Source: Hephaestia mangrovi (GTDB lineage Bacteria > Pseudomonadota > Alphaproteobacteria > Sphingomonadales > Sphingomonadaceae). Taken from it: DNA of 64,000 nucleotides. The stretch is taken from the NCBI RefSeq assembly GCF_019880555.1, contig NZ_JAINVU010000001.1, positions 310,001 to 374,000 of the forward strand. The letters run 5' to 3'. Within the stretch, counting starts at the first letter, position 1, and each line of letters begins with the position of its first letter. Shown here piece by piece: positions 59,904 to 64,000 of the stretch. The position numbers and the translations under genes were made by a program. The notes beneath the pieces were generated by a model, which worked only from the letters and a program-made list of their open reading frames with translations, had not been told where the DNA came from and searched no databases.

Positions 59904-62360
59904 TCATTCGTATCTGAGCGCGCGGGCGGGTTCGGCGCGGGCGACGCGCCAGGCCTGGCTGAATACGGTGGCACAGGCGATGGCGAGCGCGATCAGCGTC
60001 GCGGCGAGGAAGAACAGCGGCGACAGCGCGATGCGATCGTCGAAGCCCGACAGCCATTTGCGCATCGCGAAATAGGCGAGCGGCCAGGCGATCAGGTTGG
60101 CGATCAGCACGGGCTTGAGGAACTGCCCGATCAGCAGCTTGAGCACGTCGCCGGTGGAGGCGCCCAGCGTCTTCCTGATGCCGATCTCCTTCACCCGCCG
60201 CGCGGTATCGAACGAGGCGAGGCCGTAGAGACCGATGCAGCCGATCAACACCGCCAGCACCGCGCCGATCGTGAACAGATGGCTGCGTTGATCATCGGGC
60301 TTGTAGTAATTGTCATAAAGTTTCTGATCGACCGTCTGCGACTTGAACGGCACCGCCGGCGCGATTTGCTTCCAGGTACGTTGGAGTTGGGCCGTCAGCG
60401 TCTGGGCGTTGGTACCGGCAAAGCGGATCGCGGCGATCTGCGGCCAGCTGTCGTGGCGGTAGAAATAATACATGGTCGGGCGCACCGGCTCGTGCGGCGA
60501 ATGGAAACGGACATCGTCGATGACGCCGACGACGCGCACTGGATCGCCATCGCCGCCGCGCTCGCGTCCCTGGATCACGATCTTGCCGATCGCGTCCTGC
60601 GCGCTGGCAAAGCCAAGCCTTGCTGCGGCGGCCTGGTTGATGACGACATTGTAGGCGGTTCGCTGCAGCGCGGCCTCGGGAACGTCAGTGAAATCGTCGA
60701 GCGCGTGCGACGGATCGAGGAAGCGGCCGGCGAGCAATCGCGCGGCATAGACCTGGAAGAATTGCGGACCGACGTCGACAGTGACGATCGACGGCGGCGA
60801 CCCCTTATCGCCGGGGCGATGCATGTTGTTGGCGTTGGTGACCGAATCGTCGCCAGGCGCGTCCATCGCGTGGGTAACGCCAGTGACGCCGGGCAGCGCG
60901 GCGAAGGCGGTCAGCAACTCGCGCCGTTGCGCTTCGTCGAGCGAGCCATCGCCGAATGACGGGACGACGACCATGCCCTCGCGCTGGAAGCCGAGATTGG
61001 CGTTGCGCAGATGCTGGGTCTGCGCGACCAGCACGCCGGTGCCGATCATGAACGCGATGGCGATGGCGAATTGCAGTACCACCAGCGTCTGGCGCAGCCG
61101 CGATCCGGCGCGGCCGCCGCCGGGGCTGCGCGATGAGGCGAGCACGGTGGCGGGGCGATAATGCGACAGCATGAGCGCGGGATAGGCGCCCGCGAGCAGG
61201 CCGACGACGACGACCAGGATGACGAGCGGCGGCAGGATCGAATGGCCGCCCCAGTAATCGATCGCGAGCGAGGTGCCGCCGGTGCTGTTGACCAGCGGCA
61301 GCGCCACCTCGGCCAGCGCCAGCCCGATCAGCGCGGCGAGCGCGACGGTCGCGATCGCCTCTCCGACGAACTGGCGGACGAGCGCGCGGCGCGAGCCGCC
61401 CATCACCTTGCGGATCGCCACTTCGCGGGCGCGCAGGCCCGCGCGCGCGGTGGCAAGGTTGATATAGTTGACGATCGCGATCAGCAGCGTGAGCGCGCCG
61501 ACGATGCCGAGCGTCGCCACCACCGCCTTGTCGGCCGGATCGAACAGGTGGACGTCACCGAGCGGGGTGAAGCCGATCGACAGCATCTTGTGCAGATCGG
61601 GCCCCTGATCGGTGACGCCGTGGCGATCGATGAACGACGGCATCTGCGCTTCCAGCGCCTTGGGCTCGGCGGCATTGTCGAAGCTGAGGAAGGTCTGCAG
61701 CTGCGAACTGCCCCAGTGACTGAAGTAGCGCGTGTCGGCCGCATCCAGCCGCGCCGGCACCAGCGGCGCGATCAGGTCGGCGGTGTAGGACATGTTTTTC
61801 GGCCTATCCTCGATCACCGCGCCGACATGATAAGCGAACGACTTGCCGTCGAGCACGATCGTCATCGGCTGGCCGATCGCATCCGAGGCACCGAAATATT
61901 TGGTCGCCATCTTCTTGGTGATCACCACCGAGGTCGGATCCCTGAGCGCCGCCTTGGGATCGCCGGCGATCGTCGAAAACGGGAACAGGTCGAAATAATT
62001 GGGATCGACCAGCGCCATCATCTCGTTGGTGGCGTTGGGTCCGCGCACGACAGTGGCGCCGCTGAACGTCCAGAAGCGCGTGCCGTTGACCTGCGGGAAA
62101 TCGCCCTTGAGCTGGTCGAGCAGTGCTCCCATCGTCGAGAAATACGGCGTTTCCGGCGCACCGGGCAGGTGCCAGGTGTTGCTGACCGCCCAGATCTTGT
62201 CATGGCCCGGCAGCACCTTGTCGTAGCTGCGCTCGAACTGGACGTAGAGGAACAGCACGAGGAACACCGCGATGCCGAGCGCCAGCCCGCCGATCGAGAG
62301 CAGGGCGTAGAGCTTGTGCCGGGTGAGCGAGCGATAGAGCGTCAGCAGCGTCGAAGACAT
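59904..62360 (-). CDS. ABC transporter permease, MacB/FtsX type (two FtsX domains)
   Basis: 818 residues. A transmembrane segment at about 22-42 (LSIGGLALGIAVFLVLFLYV), a large periplasmic MacB-type core, an FtsX domain (LLIAIVNYINLATARAGLRAREVAIRKVMGG), a second periplasmic part, and a final FtsX domain (GLASFDTARRVKEIGIRKTLGAS) to the end. Such permeases work with a separate ATPase in efflux or lipoprotein/peptide export. No ATPase is in the window; it may lie beyond 64 kb. The next gene is a close paralogue. ATG 62360 was chosen; the frame upstream is shadow. Confidence 0.88.
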   Translation of the reverse strand: MSSTLLTLYRSLTRHKLYALLSIGGLALGIAVFLVLFLYVQFERSYDKVLPGHDKIWAVSNTWHLPGAPETPYFSTMGALLDQLKGDFPQVNGTRFWTFSGATVVRGPNATNEMMALVDPNYFDLFPFSTIAGDPKAALRDPTSVVITKKMATKYFGASDAIGQPMTIVLDGKSFAYHVGAVIEDRPKNMSYTADLIAPLVPARLDAADTRYFSHWGSSQLQTFLSFDNAAEPKALEAQMPSFIDRHGVTDQGPDLHKMLSIGFTPLGDVHLFDPADKAVVATLGIVGALTLLIAIVNYINLATARAGLRAREVAIRKVMGGSRRALVRQFVGEAIATVALAALIGLALAEVALPLVNSTGGTSLAIDYWGGHSILPPLVILVVVVGLLAGAYPALMLSHYRPATVLASSRSPGGGRAGSRLRQTLVVLQFAIAIAFMIGTGVLVAQTQHLRNANLGFQREGMVVVPSFGDGSLDEAQRRELLTAFAALPGVTGVTHAMDAPGDDSVTNANNMHRPGDKGSPPSIVTVDVGPQFFQVYAARLLAGRFLDPSHALDDFTDVPEAALQRTAYNVVINQAAAARLGFASAQDAIGKIVIQGRERGGDGDPVRVVGVIDDVRFHSPHEPVRPTMYYFYRHDSWPQIAAIRFAGTNAQTLTAQLQRTWKQIAPAVPFKSQTVDQKLYDNYYKPDDQRSHLFTIGAVLAVLIGCIGLYGLASFDTARRVKEIGIRKTLGASTGDVLKLLIGQFLKPVLIANLIAWPLAYFAMRKWLSGFDDRIALSPLFFLAATLIALAIACATVFSQAWRVARAEPARALRYE

Positions 62361-62371
62361 GGGGGCTGGTC

Positions 62372-64000
62372 CTATTCGTAACGAAGGGCGCGGGCGGGCT
62401 CGGCGCGGGCGACGCGCCAGGCCTGGCCGAACACGGTGGCCGCCGCGATCGCGACGGCGATGAGGGTGGCGGCGAGGAAGTAGAGCGGCGACAGCGCGAT
62501 GCGATCGTCGAAGGCAGAGAGCCATTTACGCATTGCGAACCAGGCGATCGGCCAGGCGATCAGGTTGGCGAGAATGACGGGGCGGAGGAACTGGCCGATC
62601 AGGAGGCGCATGATATCGCGCGTCGAGGCGCCGAGCGTCTTGCGGATGCCGATTTCTTTGATGCGACGCGCAGTATCGAACGAGGCGAGGCCGTAGAGGC
62701 CGATGCAACCGATTAGCACCGCGAGCACCGCGCCGATGGTGAACAGGCGGCTGCGCTGAGCATCGTTCTGGTAGAATTGCCGGTAGAGCTGCTGGTTGAT
62801 GGTGATGCTCTGGAAGGCGACCTCGGGCACGATCCGGCGCCAGACCGCGGCCAGCCGCCGGGTGACGGCGGGGACATCCGCCGGCGCGGTCCGCACCGTG
62901 GCGATCATGTTGTCGGTTGCGCGCGAATCATATTGATAGACGGTCGGCTGGATCGGCTCGCGCGGCGAGGCGAAGCGCATGTCGGCGATGACGCCGATGA
63001 TCAGCGGATGGACACTCTGAGTGAACGGGGCGTCCTTGCCGATCGCGTCCGCGGGACGGGCGAAGCCGAGCGCCTTTGCCGCCGTGGCGTTGATGACGAT
63101 GTTGCGCGGGTGCTTGGCGAGATCGTCGGGGGTGACGCCGAAGGCATCGTCTCCGGCATGGCGCGCGTCGAACAAGCGCCCCGCGAGCAGGTGGGCGCCG
63201 AACGTCTGGAAGAAGCCGGGGCCGGTTTGCACCTGCTGCACGGTGATCTTGTGGTCGTTATTCTGGTAGCTCAGGATATTGATGCTGCCGTCGCCCGGCG
63301 TCTGGCGCGACAGGCCGATATCGGCGACGCCCGGCACGCCCGCGAAGGCATGGACGAGCTCGGCGCGCTGCGCCCCGTCAAGCCCGTCGGCGGAGAAACT
63401 GCTCACCGCGATCAACCCGTCGCGGCGGAAGCCGAGATCGGCGTCGCGCATGTGCGCGGTCTGCGCGACCAGCACACCGGTGCCGATCATGAAGGCGATG
63501 GCGATGGCGAACTGCAGCACCACGAGCGCCTGCCGCAGCCGCGCGCCCGCCTTGCCGCCGCTCGGGCTGCGCGCCGAGGCGAGCACGGAGGCTGGCCGGA
63601 AATGCGACAGCACGGCCGCCGGATAGAGCCCGGCCATGCCACCGACGAGCAGGATCATCACCGCGAGCGGGATCAGGATCGAGTGGCCGCCGAGATAGTC
63701 GATCGACAGCGAGATGCCGCCGATCGTGTTGACGAACGGCAGCGCCAGTTCGGCGATGGCAAGGGCGATCAGTGCGGCGAGCGCGACAGTGGCGATCGCC
63801 TCGACAAGAAATTGCGCGACCAGCGACGCGCGCGTGCCGCCCAGCACCTTGCGCAACGCCACTTCGCGCGCCCGCAGCCCGGCCCGCGCGGTGGCGAGGT
63901 TCACGTAATTGACGATCGCGATCAGCAGCACGAGCAGGCCGACGAGGCCGAGCGTCGCCACCACCGCGCGGTCACGCGGCTCGATCAGGTGAACCGCGGC
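62372..64000 (-). CDS. ABC transporter permease, MacB/FtsX type (C-terminal part, cut by window edge)
   Basis: 543 codons, open to the window end, so the start lies outside. Domain plan and sequence follow the neighbouring permease closely: NYVNLATARAGLRAREVALRKVLGG, VVLQFAIAIAFMIGTGVLVAQT, GLASFDTARRIKEIGIRKTLGAS, and an identical last nine residues (EPARALRYE). The stop is 11 bp before the start of the second gene, so the two form an operon. The two are tandem duplicates whose periplasmic parts have diverged, perhaps for a heterodimer. Confidence 0.88.
   Translation of the reverse strand, partial: AAVHLIEPRDRAVVATLGLVGLLVLLIAIVNYVNLATARAGLRAREVALRKVLGGTRASLVAQFLVEAIATVALAALIALAIAELALPFVNTIGGISLSIDYLGGHSILIPLAVMILLVGGMAGLYPAAVLSHFRPASVLASARSPSGGKAGARLRQALVVLQFAIAIAFMIGTGVLVAQTAHMRDADLGFRRDGLIAVSSFSADGLDGAQRAELVHAFAGVPGVADIGLSRQTPGDGSINILSYQNNDHKITVQQVQTGPGFFQTFGAHLLAGRLFDARHAGDDAFGVTPDDLAKHPRNIVINATAAKALGFARPADAIGKDAPFTQSVHPLIIGVIADMRFASPREPIQPTVYQYDSRATDNMIATVRTAPADVPAVTRRLAAVWRRIVPEVAFQSITINQQLYRQFYQNDAQRSRLFTIGAVLAVLIGCIGLYGLASFDTARRIKEIGIRKTLGASTRDIMRLLIGQFLRPVILANLIAWPIAWFAMRKWLSAFDDRIALSPLYFLAATLIAVAIAAATVFGQAWRVARAEPARALRYE

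Overview
The window looks like chromosome of a high-GC alphaproteobacterium of the sphingomonad group (Sphingomonas or a close relative). Grounds are the complete dcw (division and cell wall) cluster in alphaproteobacterial order, a PhyR/NepR/EcfG general stress locus with a HisKA_2 kinase of PhyP type, the argS-SPOR-nagZ-scpAB-tatABC order, and intergenic palindromes of a style I associate with sphingomonads. The assignment is inference; no rRNA or tRNA was seen.

Layout. 1-1.9 kb: the start of a SleB-type cell-wall hydrolase (minus), cysteine synthase, and a small membrane protein. 2.2-20.9 kb: mraZ, rsmH, ftsL, ftsI, murE, murF, mraY, murD, ftsW, murG, murC, murB, ddl, ftsQ, ftsA, ftsZ, all on the plus strand. 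From mraZ to ftsQ, 12 of 13 junctions are 4-nt start/stop overlaps. A 10-bp-periodic array of C tracts lies about 130-170 bp upstream of mraZ and looks like an MraZ operator. 21-30.4 kb: a SPOR/TPR protein, a dGTPase, argS, a SPOR membrane protein, nagZ, scpA, scpB and tatABC, ending at a strong terminator shared with a convergent entericidin-like lipoprotein gene.

30.8-34.8 kb: the general stress response locus. A PhyP-like kinase with a degraded ATP-binding region and nepR (TTG start, EcfG-type promoter) lie on the minus strand. phyR, a 45-residue membrane peptide and ecfG lie on the plus strand. A second, 59-residue NepR-like ORF converges on ecfG. 34.8-42.5 kb: glnE, a Bcp-type peroxiredoxin, an M23 peptidase, erpA, an exonuclease III family gene, a TonB-like protein and a D-2-hydroxyacid dehydrogenase.

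42.4-52.6 kb is more accessory: an unrecognised HTH protein, a Tat-exported DsrE-like protein, an AT-rich OLD-family ATPase/TOPRIM nuclease gene attached 3 nt behind nrdB, three tiny membrane or lipoprotein genes upstream of nrdB, a DUF2171-like protein, an M28 peptidase, and nrdA with a NrdR-box-like site. 53-59.6 kb carries nucleotide-sugar genes (UDP-glucuronate 4-epimerase-like, wecC, wecB, galU) with a phosphatase and small membrane proteins. 59.9-64 kb holds two tandem, closely related MacB/FtsX-type permease genes, the second cut by the window edge.

Five spaces between genes carry palindromic elements with a shared plan: two hairpins whose arms are also complementary to each other. The most unusual items are the nrdB-attached OLD nuclease, the second NepR, the small peptide between phyR and ecfG, the MraZ-type operator array, and the two-fold-state palindrome family.
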